This document shows positions 1 to 8,196 of a DNA stretch of 64,000 nt, piece by piece. A model generated the notes under the pieces. That model saw nothing but the letters and a program-made list of their open reading frames with translations, was not told where the DNA came from and made no database searches. Source of the DNA: an uncultured Chromatiaceae bacterium (lineage in GTDB: Bacteria; Pseudomonadota; Gammaproteobacteria; Enterobacterales; Alteromonadaceae). The stretch is taken from contig CALJUX010000012.1 in assembly GCA_937978655.1 (NCBI GenBank), positions 1 through 64,000 on the forward strand, read 5' to 3'. Positions within the stretch are counted from its first letter, which is position 1. Every line of letters begins with the position of its first letter. A program made the translations under genes and the position numbers.

Positions 1-76
1 TCCTTGCTTTTGTTTTTTATCGTCCCGGCGCCCACCGAGTCCTACACTCTTTCCCTACACGACGCTCTTCCGATCT
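1..76 (+). other. Illumina P5/TruSeq adapter contamination at the contig end
   Basis: Positions 44-76 match the 33-base Illumina TruSeq read-1 adapter exactly, ending in the diagnostic CTTCCGATCT. Positions about 20-43 resemble the preceding P5 flow-cell sequence with several errors (CCACCGAG and GGCG are intact). This is library artefact left at the end of an assembled contig. Genomic sequence starts at 77, and nothing in 1-76 should be translated. Confidence 0.96.
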
Positions 77-102
77 GGCTTAAATACAGTTCGCAGGGAT
101 AA
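77..102 (+). CDS. Last codons of a truncated upstream gene, probably a response regulator
   Basis: The bases after the adapter can be read as the end of an open frame (…L-K-Y-S-S-Q-G-stop) whose TAA at 100-102 sits six bases before the ATG of the sensor kinase. OmpR-family regulators normally lie directly upstream of CpxA/RstB-like kinases, so this is probably the tail of the partner regulator. Only eight codons remain, so the assignment rests on context. Confidence 0.3.
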
Positions 103-108
103 CACCGG

Positions 109-1512
109 ATGGGACAGCTGTTCTGGAAATTTCTGCTGGCATTCTGGCTGGCGCTGATCCTGGCGTTTGGTGCGGTGTTTACGCTGAACCAGCTCAGTCA
201 GTCGCCGGAGCAAAACCGCGCATTGCTGAGCCCGCAAGGCCGGTTTTTTCTGCAAAATGCCCAGCAGCTGATTGATGCCGGCGGGGTGCCGTTATTGCGC
301 ACTTTAGTGCAAAACTGGCAGGACGACCCGATGGCGCGGGAACAGCTGCTGGTGCTGGATGCGAGCGGCGCGGACTTGCTGGGCCGCGAAGTGCCGGCCG
401 ACATCGGGCACAATCCGCGGGCCAAACATCTGGCGGTACAGGCGGCAGGTCAGCCGTTGCAGCTGGTGCTGGTGAATAAAGACAATTTCTGGCAACAGCG
501 CGCTTTTGCGATAAAAGAACGTCTGAGCCCGCGTGACGGCGGCCCGCGCGAACGGGGCGGCCCGCCGCCGCTGCCACCGTTCTGGTTTCATCCGTTATTT
601 TTGCTGATGGCTGTGATTGTCACCAGCATCGCGGCGAGTCTTGGCCTCGCTTGGTATTTTGCTGCGCCGGTGCGCCAGTTAAAAACGGCACTCAGTGAAT
701 TGCCGCAGCGGCAATGGCAGACGCAGCTCAGCAGCGAAATGACCGGCCGGCGTGATGAATTTGGCGCGCTGGCGCGCAGTTTTAATCAGATGGCGCAGCA
801 GGTGTATCAGGCCATCGTCTCGCAGCGCCGGCTGCTGCACGATGTGTCGCATGAGCTGCGTTCGCCGCTGGCGCGGCTGCAGCTGCTGACCGGGCTGGTG
901 CGTCAGCATCCGGCCGACCTGGAAATGGCGCTGGAAAAAATTGAAGCGGAAGCGGTGCGGCTGGACCAGCTGGTCGGCGAGATCCTGACCTTCTCCCGAC
1001 TGGAAAGCGGTGAAGTGCAGGCGCAGATGAGTGCAGTCGCGGTAGACGAATTACTCGATTCGATTTGCGCGGACGCCACACTGGAAGCGCATAACCGACA
1101 GCAACAGCTGGTGCTGGCGCACAACCCGCCGGCGACTGTACAGGCGGATGCGGAACTGTTGTTCCGGGCGCTGGAAAACGTGGTGCGCAATGCCATCAAA
1201 TATGCCGGCAGTGGGGCGACGATCCGCGTCAGTAGCGTGTTGCAGCCGCAGGAACTGCGGATTTGCGTCACGGACAATGGCCCCGGTGTGGCGCCAGAAT
1301 TGCTGCCGCTGTTATTTAATCCGTTTTTTCGCGCCGACAAACAGACCGATGGTGTGGGTCTGGGCCTGAGCATTGCGCTGCGGGCTGTGGCGGCGTGTGG
1401 TGGGCGGATCAGTGCCGATAATTTGTGGCTGCCGGCTGACACTGCCGCCGGTGAGTTGCGCCGGGCCGGTCTGATGGTGGAGATCTGTCTGCCATGCCGG
1501 CCGCCGTCCTGA
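109..1512 (+). CDS. HAMP-domain sensor histidine kinase (CpxA/RstB-like)
   Basis: This is a 467-residue inner-membrane sensor kinase. TM1 is about residues 7-28, the periplasmic sensor about 29-160 (with a Pro/Gly/Arg-rich stretch at 141-157), and TM2 about 162-186, followed by a HAMP segment to about 235. The HisKA phosphoacceptor is His248 in the LLHDVSHELRSP box. The ATPase domain has an N box (ENVVRNAIKYA), a G1 box (DNGPGV) and a G2 box (GVGLGLS). The ATG at 109 has AGGGA about nine bases upstream. The family autophosphorylates and passes phosphate to an OmpR-type regulator, which here would lie upstream and is lost at the contig end. The stimulus is unknown; an envelope signal is suggested only by resemblance to CpxA. 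Confidence 0.88.
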   Translation: MGQLFWKFLLAFWLALILAFGAVFTLNQLSQSPEQNRALLSPQGRFFLQNAQQLIDAGGVPLLRTLVQNWQDDPMAREQLLVLDASGADLLGREVPADIGHNPRAKHLAVQAAGQPLQLVLVNKDNFWQQRAFAIKERLSPRDGGPRERGGPPPLPPFWFHPLFLLMAVIVTSIAASLGLAWYFAAPVRQLKTALSELPQRQWQTQLSSEMTGRRDEFGALARSFNQMAQQVYQAIVSQRRLLHDVSHELRSPLARLQLLTGLVRQHPADLEMALEKIEAEAVRLDQLVGEILTFSRLESGEVQAQMSAVAVDELLDSICADATLEAHNRQQQLVLAHNPPATVQADAELLFRALENVVRNAIKYAGSGATIRVSSVLQPQELRICVTDNGPGVAPELLPLLFNPFFRADKQTDGVGLGLSIALRAVAACGGRISADNLWLPADTAAGELRRAGLMVEICLPCRPPS

Positions 1513-1709
1513 CAACCATTTTTCTTGTTAACCTGATGTAGGATAGTTGCTGTAAATTTCTGAATAGTGGAGTTTTATTCGGCAAACGCACGCGAAAATC
1601 CGGAAAATCCACTGGTCAGGCTTGCCAATACGGCCAAAGCGCCAATACTTTGCACAAAGCATTACATTGGATGCTTCGATCCCCGAATGGATGTTGACAA
1701 GAGGTTGTT

Positions 1710-2084
1710 ATGCAGAAGAAATTTTTGACCGCCGCTGTACTTTTATCTGTTGCTGCTTTTACCGCACCAATGACACAGGCTCAGGAACAATGGGGTGTGT
1801 CTTTATGTGAATATACCAAAGCGGACGACAAAAACCGCATCCGTAAGCTGTTGTCGGATAACAAATTAAACTTACGCAAAATCTATGATGCCGTGCAGTG
1901 TAATAAAGAATCGCTGATCAAATTTGCCATGCGCAGTGATGCTTATGAAGTCGGTGCATTTTTTGTCAAACAGATGCCGGCAAAATCGCTGCAGGCTGAA
2001 GATCTGGAAAACTGGGCCAATGCCAATGGCATGGGGCAGTCGCCACTGATTAACGATATCAAAGCGCGGATTGGTGCTGACTAA
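1710..2084 (+). CDS. Small secreted protein, DUF3718-like
   Basis: This 124-residue protein has a signal peptide of about 24 residues ending near TQAQ. The mature part holds LCEYTKADDKNRIRKLL, then a YDAVQCNKESLIKFAM segment with a second Cys, so one disulfide is plausible. That pattern resembles DUF3718, a small family I know from Alteromonadales; no function has been assigned. An AAGAGG ribosome site lies just upstream of the ATG. The gene is monocistronic, ends at a symmetrical terminator at 2111-2132 and faces ggt. The 197 bases before it contain TTGACA near 1693 but no promoter I would call firmly. Confidence 0.7.
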   Translation: MQKKFLTAAVLLSVAAFTAPMTQAQEQWGVSLCEYTKADDKNRIRKLLSDNKLNLRKIYDAVQCNKESLIKFAMRSDAYEVGAFFVKQMPAKSLQAEDLENWANANGMGQSPLINDIKARIGAD

Positions 2085-2110
2085 ACCAGGCTATCCCTGT
2101 TTGCAATAAA

Positions 2111-2132
2111 AACGCCGGCAATTGCCGGCGTT
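2111..2132. terminator. Bidirectional terminator between convergent genes
   Basis: A perfect 22-base palindrome (AACGCCGGCAA and its complement) lies between the convergent DUF3718-like gene and ggt. A-rich sequence (AATAAAA) lies on the left, giving a U tract for minus-strand transcripts. Confidence 0.75.
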
Positions 2133-2149
2133 GTAGTTGCTACAGCAGG

Positions 2150-3874
2150 TCAATAACCGGCGGCCTGACCATCTTTACGCGATTCCGACGCACCAAAATA
2201 CACGCCGCGCACCGGGTCTTTTTTGATCGCCTGATAACCACCGTAACCACCAAAGCCGTAGCGGATGTCATGGCCTTTTTGCATCAGCTGTTGCACCGTC
2301 TGCCACGGAATACCACGTTCCACTTCGGTGTAGCCGCCGTTTTCCAGGTACATATCGGCGTTGTCGGTTGGTTCCGTGTTTCCCAGGTGCTGCCAGCGCG
2401 CGGCGTCACCGGCTTCCTGCAGATTCATGCCGTAGTCGATCATATTGACGACGATCTGCACATGACCTTGTGGCTGCATCGCGCCGCCCATCACACCAAA
2501 GCTCATATAAGGCTGATTATCTTTGGTGATAAAAGCCGGAATAATGGTCTGGAAAGGGCGTTTGCCGGGTGCATAAGCGTTCTGATGTTTCGGATCCAGC
2601 GAGAACATCTGACCGCGGTCCTGGAAGCCAAAACCTAAACCCGGAACTACCACACCGGAACCCATGCCACGATAGTTACTCTGAATTAACGACACCATGT
2701 TGCCGTCTTTGTCGGCGGTGGTCAGGTAGATGGTATCGCCGGTGTACAGATGCGGATTACCGGCATCGACACGCTGCGCGGCTTTTGGCCCAATCAGTTT
2801 GGCGCGCTCGCGGCCATAGGCTTCAGAGATCAGCTCTTTGACCGGCACTTTGGCAAAATCCATGTCGGCGTAAAACTTAGCGCGGTCTTCAAACGCCAGT
2901 TTTTTCGCTTCAATTAAGGTATGCAGACTTGCCGGGCTGTTAAAGCCCATGCTTTTCAGGTCGAAGTTTTTTAGGATTTGCAGCATTTGCAGCGCGGCAA
3001 TGCCCTGACCATTGGGCGGTAACTCCCACACATCATAACCGCGATAGTTTACCGAGACTGGTTCCACCCAGGTCGAGCTGTGGCTGGCGAAATCGTCATA
3101 CCGCAGATAACCGCCTTGTTTTTGCATAAAGGCATCAATTTTTTTCGCGATATCGCCTTGATAAAACGCGTCGCGCCCGCCGATCGCCAGCTGTTTATAA
3201 GTGTTGGCCAGAGCCGGGTTTTTAAAGATGTCGCCGGTTTGCGGGCCTTTACCATTGATGGTGAAAGTGCCTTTAAAATCACCGGGTTGGCTGGATAATT
3301 TCGGTACTGAAGCGTTCCAGTAGTAGGCAATCAGCTCAGTCACCGGAAAGCCGTTTTCGGCATAGCTGATGGCCGGTGCCAGTACTTTTTTCATCGGCAG
3401 TTTGCCGAATTTGTCATGCAGGCTGAACCAGCCGTCGACCGCACCCGGCACGCTGATGGGTAACATGCCCAGTGGCGGAATGTCAGTGCGGCCGAGTTTT
3501 TTCACTTCTGCCTGCAGTTGCTCCAGCGTCAGCCCTTTCGGTGAGCGGCCAGACGCGTTCAGGCCGTAGAGTTTTTTGTCTTTGGCTGACCAGACAATGG
3601 CGTATAAATCGCCGCCGATGCCACAGCCGGTCGGTTCCATCAGGCCTAAAGCCGCATTGGCAGCAATAGCCGCATCAATCGCATTGCCGCCTTGTTTCAT
3701 TACATCCAAAGCAATTTGCGTCGCCAGTGGCTGACTGGTCGCTGCCATCGCCTGCGTGGCGATGACTTCTGAACGGCTGGCAAATTCCTGGCCAGTGACC
3801 CGGTCATAAGCCTGACTGGAGGCCGCCGGTAATAACAGCAACGGGATCACCACAGATAAAGGGGTTAAACGCAT
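2150..3874 (-). CDS. ggt: Gamma-glutamyltransferase (glutathione hydrolase)
   Basis: This 574-residue periplasmic Ntn-hydrolase cleaves the gamma-glutamyl bond of glutathione and related compounds and can transfer the glutamyl group. The start is the ATG at 3874, which has a GGAG site about ten bases upstream; an in-frame TTG at 3895 is less likely. A signal peptide covers about residues 1-23. The family motif GCGIGGD is present. Autoprocessing should occur before Thr381, which lies seven residues before DKDGN exactly where the nucleophile Thr sits in E. coli Ggt. This splits the protein into large and small subunits. In the small subunit the usual TTHYS is replaced by TIYLT, but the nucleophile is kept. 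It is probably transcribed alone from the intergenic space at 3875-4072, divergent from the M1 peptidase. Confidence 0.9.
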   Translation of the reverse strand: MRLTPLSVVIPLLLLPAASSQAYDRVTGQEFASRSEVIATQAMAATSQPLATQIALDVMKQGGNAIDAAIAANAALGLMEPTGCGIGGDLYAIVWSAKDKKLYGLNASGRSPKGLTLEQLQAEVKKLGRTDIPPLGMLPISVPGAVDGWFSLHDKFGKLPMKKVLAPAISYAENGFPVTELIAYYWNASVPKLSSQPGDFKGTFTINGKGPQTGDIFKNPALANTYKQLAIGGRDAFYQGDIAKKIDAFMQKQGGYLRYDDFASHSSTWVEPVSVNYRGYDVWELPPNGQGIAALQMLQILKNFDLKSMGFNSPASLHTLIEAKKLAFEDRAKFYADMDFAKVPVKELISEAYGRERAKLIGPKAAQRVDAGNPHLYTGDTIYLTTADKDGNMVSLIQSNYRGMGSGVVVPGLGFGFQDRGQMFSLDPKHQNAYAPGKRPFQTIIPAFITKDNQPYMSFGVMGGAMQPQGHVQIVVNMIDYGMNLQEAGDAARWQHLGNTEPTDNADMYLENGGYTEVERGIPWQTVQQLMQKGHDIRYGFGGYGGYQAIKKDPVRGVYFGASESRKDGQAAGY

Positions 3875-4072
3875 CGACGTGTACTCCGTGAGCAAGACTG
3901 ACGTTAGTTTAGTGAATTCGAAATTACTGCGAAGCCGGGGCTATTACCAGACCACCGCGACCAAAGCCCCGGCACCGGAGACAGGCCGCAGGGCAGCGCA
4001 TTGGTCATTCCGTCAGCAACTGGCATTATGAAGTACAACATCTTTAGTCGTCGTCTGAAGGAATTGATTCTA

Positions 4073-5779
4073 ATGAAAAAGCTCTATCGCCCTGAGTTTC
4101 GTCTGGCGGCGCTGCCGCTGCTGCTGGCTGGCCTGACCGCCTGTCAGTCGACTGTGGCACCGCTCGACCCGCTGATTGGCGATACCGGCCAGCCGCTGTC
4201 TGCTGTGGCGCAGGCGGCCGATGTCAAAACTTATGATTTAACGCTGGAGATTGACCCGGCCAACCAGAGTATCAGCGGGGTAGGCCGTACCGGTTTTGTT
4301 TTGCTGGCGCCGAGCGCGCAAGTGGAGCTGAAGCTCGATAGTCGCTTCGCAATCGAAAAAATTGAAGTCGGTGGTAAAACCGCCACTTATCAGCGCAATG
4401 GCGGTGTGCTGCTGATCGACTTAGGCGGTCAGCAAGCGGCTGGCAGCGCGGTGGACGTGGCGGTGTTTTATGCCGGCAAGCCGCATGTGGCGAACAATGC
4501 GCCCTGGGCTGGCGGTACGGTCTGGGCGAAAACGCCGGATGGTAAACCCTGGATTGCCACCGCAGTACAAGGCGAGGGCTGTGATTTGTTCTGGCCCTGT
4601 AAAGACCATTTTGCTGATAAAGCCGATTCAATGCGCATCCGGCTGACGGTGCCCAATGGCCTGTCGGCGGTCACCAACGGCGTATTGCAGCAAGTCACGC
4701 CGGTCGGCAAAGACAAACAGCAGTTTGACTGGTTATTGTCGGTGCCAGCCAGCGATTACAATATTGCGCTGAATATCGGCCCTTATCAGCGGATTCAGCA
4801 CAGTTATACCAGCGTCAATGGCAGCAAAGTTCCGGTGGAGTTCTGGGCCTTGCCAGAAAATGCGCAGAAAGCTGAAGCTTTGTGGCAGCAGGATTTACTG
4901 CAGCAAGTGCAGTGGTATGAGCGCGTACTTGGCCCATATCCCTGGGGTGACCAGAAACTGGGTTTTGTCGAAACGCCGCACCTTGGCATGGAACACCAGA
5001 CCGTCAATGCTTATGGCAAAGGTTATAAACGCGATGACAACGGCTACGACTGGCTGGCACAGCATGAACTGGCGCATGAATGGTTTGGCAATTTAGTCAC
5101 GCACAAAACACTGAACCACGCCTGGATCCACGAAGGTTTTGGCCTGTATATGCAGCCGGCTTATGCCAAAGATAAGCTCGGTATCGCCGCTTATCATTAT
5201 CAGCTGTATAAATCTTATCTGGGGCTGGTCAACTGCAACCCGGTGGTCCGTACCGGCAACGTGACTTCTGATGAAGCATTTAATTCAGATATTTACGGCA
5301 AAGGCGGCTGGACGTTGCACACGTTGCGTTATCTGGTTGGCGATGCGGTGTTCTGGCAGGCCACCCGCGAACTGCTGTACGGCAAGGCTGACACGGCAGC
5401 TATCCCGTATCCCATCACACCGAAATATCGCACCACCGAAGACTTTATTGCCATTGTAAACCGCTTAACCGGTAAAGATTATCAGTGGCTGTTTGATGTT
5501 TATCTGTATCAGGCGGCTTTGCCGGAACTGATTGACAGCACGGCGGGTAATGTCCGCACGCTGAGCTGGAAAGTACCGGCGAATAAGCCATTCCCGATGC
5601 CGGTGCCGGTGGTATTAAACGGTCAGCCGACCGTGCTGGATTTCAGCAAAGGTGCAGTGGTGCTCAAAGCATCTGATCAGCTGCAAATCGACCCGGAAAT
5701 GCAAATCCTGCGGCAATTACCGTTGATTGGTTTGTGTGAAGAAAATCAGCTGAAAGTGAAAAACAAACGCAAGGATTAA
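4073..5779 (+). CDS. M1-family zinc aminopeptidase, lipoprotein
   Basis: This is a 568-residue peptidase of the gluzincin M1 (aminopeptidase N) family. The start at 4073 is chosen because GAAGGA lies ten bases upstream and the product then begins with a lipoprotein signal ending LTAC (lipobox Cys near residue 24). The enzyme should therefore be membrane-anchored, probably in the periplasm. The zinc site is HELAH at 331-335 with the third ligand Glu354 in NHAWIHEGFG. The substrate-binding GxMEN motif appears as LGMEH, a variant common in bacterial M1 enzymes. The N-terminal beta domain is about residues 48-260. It removes N-terminal residues from peptides. No partner gene is adjacent; the FIST gene faces it across 36 bases. 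Confidence 0.88.
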   Translation: MKKLYRPEFRLAALPLLLAGLTACQSTVAPLDPLIGDTGQPLSAVAQAADVKTYDLTLEIDPANQSISGVGRTGFVLLAPSAQVELKLDSRFAIEKIEVGGKTATYQRNGGVLLIDLGGQQAAGSAVDVAVFYAGKPHVANNAPWAGGTVWAKTPDGKPWIATAVQGEGCDLFWPCKDHFADKADSMRIRLTVPNGLSAVTNGVLQQVTPVGKDKQQFDWLLSVPASDYNIALNIGPYQRIQHSYTSVNGSKVPVEFWALPENAQKAEALWQQDLLQQVQWYERVLGPYPWGDQKLGFVETPHLGMEHQTVNAYGKGYKRDDNGYDWLAQHELAHEWFGNLVTHKTLNHAWIHEGFGLYMQPAYAKDKLGIAAYHYQLYKSYLGLVNCNPVVRTGNVTSDEAFNSDIYGKGGWTLHTLRYLVGDAVFWQATRELLYGKADTAAIPYPITPKYRTTEDFIAIVNRLTGKDYQWLFDVYLYQAALPELIDSTAGNVRTLSWKVPANKPFPMPVPVVLNGQPTVLDFSKGAVVLKASDQLQIDPEMQILRQLPLIGLCEENQLKVKNKRKD

Positions 5780-5815
5780 AGCGCAAACCCGCAGGCCGGT
5801 GGGGTGACCCGCCGG

Positions 5816-7054
5816 CTACTGGGTCAGGATGATTAACACCCCACTCCAGTCCAGGCCGTAACTGGCGCCTTGCAGTGGGGCTATTTCCACACCAGTGTAA
5901 ATGGCCAGAAATGGGATGCCGGCCGCGATACACAGATCCCGCACAATCTCGGCTTCTTCGCCTTCGCTGCCACTGATCGCTGACATCCGTCCACCACAAT
6001 CAAAATACAACGCCAGCCGGCCGCGCTGTCCGGCGCTGGCGATCTCTGCCAGCAGACGTTCGGTATTGTCGCGGGCTGATTGCAGCATCAGGGCCGGATC
6101 ACGGCGCATCAGCATGACCTGCTGGCCTTTGGTTAAATCGGCTTCAAACAACATCACGCCGTTATCGTCGGGCAATAAACCGGTCATCAGCCGGGTGACC
6201 AGTTGTTGTTCACCGGGATTGGCGTCGAGCGGACGTGCCAGCGCCAGGCGTGTCACCGGCAGCGGCGCGCCACTGGTTTTGTGTTGTAAATGCCGCCATT
6301 GCCGATCGCCGGTCAGCCGGTCCAGCAAAGGTACTATCGGTTGCTGATCTAATTGATACAGATAAGGCCCAAACACATCGCTGACGGTGAAATGATGGTC
6401 CGACAGCGGCACACAGCCATGCATGATGCAGCTGACCAGCTGAAATTGTCCGGCCAGCTGCAGTGCGCTGGCGCTGTGGCGGCTGACACCGTCACCGCAA
6501 AATTGCCAGGTTAAACCGAATTGACTGTCGGCCAGCAAGCCCGCGCCAAACAGTGGTAAATGCTTTAAACGCGGGTGGTGGGTGCCGGCGATGATCGGGC
6601 CTGCCGGAATTAATACCGGCGGTTGTTGTGCAGTGGCGGCGAAACGGATTGAATCAAAAAACAGCAATAAACAGCGGCTGTCCGCCAGGCTGGGCAGTTG
6701 CCCGGCTAACACCTCGCCGGACAGATGTGGATCACGATAAATATCCTGGCTGGTCGCCAGTTGCCATTCCCAATCGTCACCGGCCATCAACACCACGGCG
6801 GCGCAGGCGCCCTGCGTCACACATTGAGTTGCCCAACATAATCCCATCGCGGAGCCGCCGACCACGGGGACCCAGTCGCCCAGTAATTGGCGGATGCCGG
6901 CATAAAAACCATGCGCATCGACTTCGCCGCTGCAAAACGCCAGCGCGAGCCTTGGGGTGAGGTGAGGGGGAAGGTCTTTTAATGCTGCGCTGACGGCCTG
7001 AACGCCGGCCTGAAACGCCTGTTCAGCGGTACTGCTTCCTATTGCAACCTGCAT
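5816..7054 (-). CDS. FIST-domain sensory protein
   Basis: This 412-residue soluble protein covers both FIST halves. The N-terminal FIST_N domain (about 20-220) holds a GGSAMG segment. The FIST_C domain (about 235-390) holds the conserved YFDCGGR motif and a GVEIAPLQG segment. FIST domains are thought to bind small ligands, perhaps amino acids, in signalling proteins. Here the domain stands alone with no kinase, GGDEF or methyl-accepting module attached or adjacent. The ATG at 7054 follows AGGGAT by six bases and is preferred over an upstream TTG at 7075. The 197 bases on to the next minus-strand gene hold only a short palindrome (7237-7248). Confidence 0.82.
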   Translation of the reverse strand: MQVAIGSSTAEQAFQAGVQAVSAALKDLPPHLTPRLALAFCSGEVDAHGFYAGIRQLLGDWVPVVGGSAMGLCWATQCVTQGACAAVVLMAGDDWEWQLATSQDIYRDPHLSGEVLAGQLPSLADSRCLLLFFDSIRFAATAQQPPVLIPAGPIIAGTHHPRLKHLPLFGAGLLADSQFGLTWQFCGDGVSRHSASALQLAGQFQLVSCIMHGCVPLSDHHFTVSDVFGPYLYQLDQQPIVPLLDRLTGDRQWRHLQHKTSGAPLPVTRLALARPLDANPGEQQLVTRLMTGLLPDDNGVMLFEADLTKGQQVMLMRRDPALMLQSARDNTERLLAEIASAGQRGRLALYFDCGGRMSAISGSEGEEAEIVRDLCIAAGIPFLAIYTGVEIAPLQGASYGLDWSGVLIILTQ

Positions 7055-7251
7055 CTGATCCCTGATGATTGGCAAATTAGTCTTTGATTGTACCGGGTTT
7101 TGCTTAGAAATCAGCCTGATTTTTCAGATTTAATCGTTGAATAGCAGCTGTTTGCGCTGAAAAGCGGGATTGTGGATCTCTGAGCTGTTGCCGGGGCAAG
7201 CCTTACCCCAGCGCACCGGCAAAGGCCTGCAACTGCCCCAGGCCTGGGTAT

Positions 7252-7608
7252 TCAGAGCACGCCGGCGCTGCGGTGGTTGTAGATGCGGATAGTCATCACA
7301 ATCAGAACAGTGGCGATCAGGGCCGACACGGCGTGGTGCATCACCAGATGACCGAGCACGAAAGCCGGCACATCCTGCCAGCCGTCAATTAACCACATTT
7401 TGCTGAGCAGCAGCAGATAAGTCGCCAGATGCAGATAAATACCGGTGCGGAAAATTTGGCGAAAGCGCTGTTGCAGTGGCTGGCTTAAGCCGGCGCCAAA
7501 CCAGCGCAGTGCCATTAACGCCGCAATACAACAAGCTAAAGTGATTAAGCCTAAACCCAATAACGAGGTTTTGGCGACCACAGCACTGGCCAGATACCAA
7601 GGTAACAT
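7252..7608 (-). CDS. Small integral membrane protein, last gene of the heptose operon
   Basis: I do not recognise the family. The 118-residue product has about three hydrophobic helices: near residues 8-35, 57-75 and 84-107. A short basic loop (QQRFRQIFRTG) joins the first two, and His residues (LGHLVMHHAV) lie at the start of the last. The ATG at 7608 is preferred to an upstream TTG; it lies 18 bases after the gmhB stop. Close spacing implies co-transcription with the LPS heptose genes, but nothing in the sequence ties it to LPS. Confidence 0.7.
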   Translation of the reverse strand: MLPWYLASAVVAKTSLLGLGLITLACCIAALMALRWFGAGLSQPLQQRFRQIFRTGIYLHLATYLLLLSKMWLIDGWQDVPAFVLGHLVMHHAVSALIATVLIVMTIRIYNHRSAGVL

Positions 7609-7626
7609 CTTCAACAAACCCTCATG

Positions 7627-8196
7627 TTATGCTGTGATTTGGTTTACGTCGGCCAGCGACGCCCAGACCAAATCCGCGCTTTGTAAATCATCGCCCGACA
7701 ATTCCTGGCCACTTTGCACCAGAATTTTCCGGCCTATACCGGCGGCGGCGGCGGCCTGCATATCGGCGGCTTTGTCGCCAACCATCAGGCTTAACGCCGG
7801 GTCGATGCCATATTCGCGCATTGCCTGCAGCAGCATGCCCGGATTGGGTTTGCGACAGTCGCAGTCGATGTTGTATGGCACCTGGCCTTTTTCCAGATGG
7901 TGCGGGCAATAATAGACGCCGTCGATTTTGACGCCGTGCGCGGCAAATTGCTGTTTCATCCAGCTGGTCAGCACGGCGAAATCCTGCTCGTTGTAATAGC
8001 CGCGGGCAATGCCGGACTGGTTAGTCACGACAATCAGCAAATAACCGAGGTTTTGCAGATGGCGGCAAGCGTCAAACACACCGTCAATGAAATCAAAATG
8101 TTCGGGCTTAAAGGTGTAGCCGTGATCGATATTAATCACGCCGTCGCGGTCGAGAAATGCGGCTTTGCGTAATGGCGTCAAAGTGCTTGCGTTCAT
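7627..8196 (-). CDS. gmhB: D-glycero-beta-D-manno-heptose-1,7-bisphosphate 7-phosphatase
   Basis: This 189-residue HAD-superfamily phosphatase removes the 7-phosphate between the two steps catalysed by HldE in ADP-heptose synthesis. The DxD motif is Asp16 and Asp18 in FLDRDGVIN. The GmhB-type zinc loop is clear: YYCPHH … DCDCRKPNPGM supplies Cys and His ligands. Later VGDKAADM carries the acidic metal ligand. Its ATG overlaps the stop of the heptosyltransferase gene (ATGA), which points to translational coupling. Length and motifs match the family. Confidence 0.93.
   Translation of the reverse strand: MNASTLTPLRKAAFLDRDGVINIDHGYTFKPEHFDFIDGVFDACRHLQNLGYLLIVVTNQSGIARGYYNEQDFAVLTSWMKQQFAAHGVKIDGVYYCPHHLEKGQVPYNIDCDCRKPNPGMLLQAMREYGIDPALSLMVGDKAADMQAAAAAGIGRKILVQSGQELSGDDLQSADLVWASLADVNQITA

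Noticed and set aside
55..255. 66-codon minus-strand frame
   Set aside because: It partly lies in adapter sequence and is antisense to the sensor kinase.
903..1442. 179-codon minus-strand frame
   Set aside because: It is antisense to the ATPase and HisKA region of the sensor kinase and is Ser-rich with no motif.
4985..5000. GMEH in place of GAMEN in the M1 peptidase as a lost motif
   Set aside because: This variant is common among bacterial M1 enzymes and keeps the key Glu.
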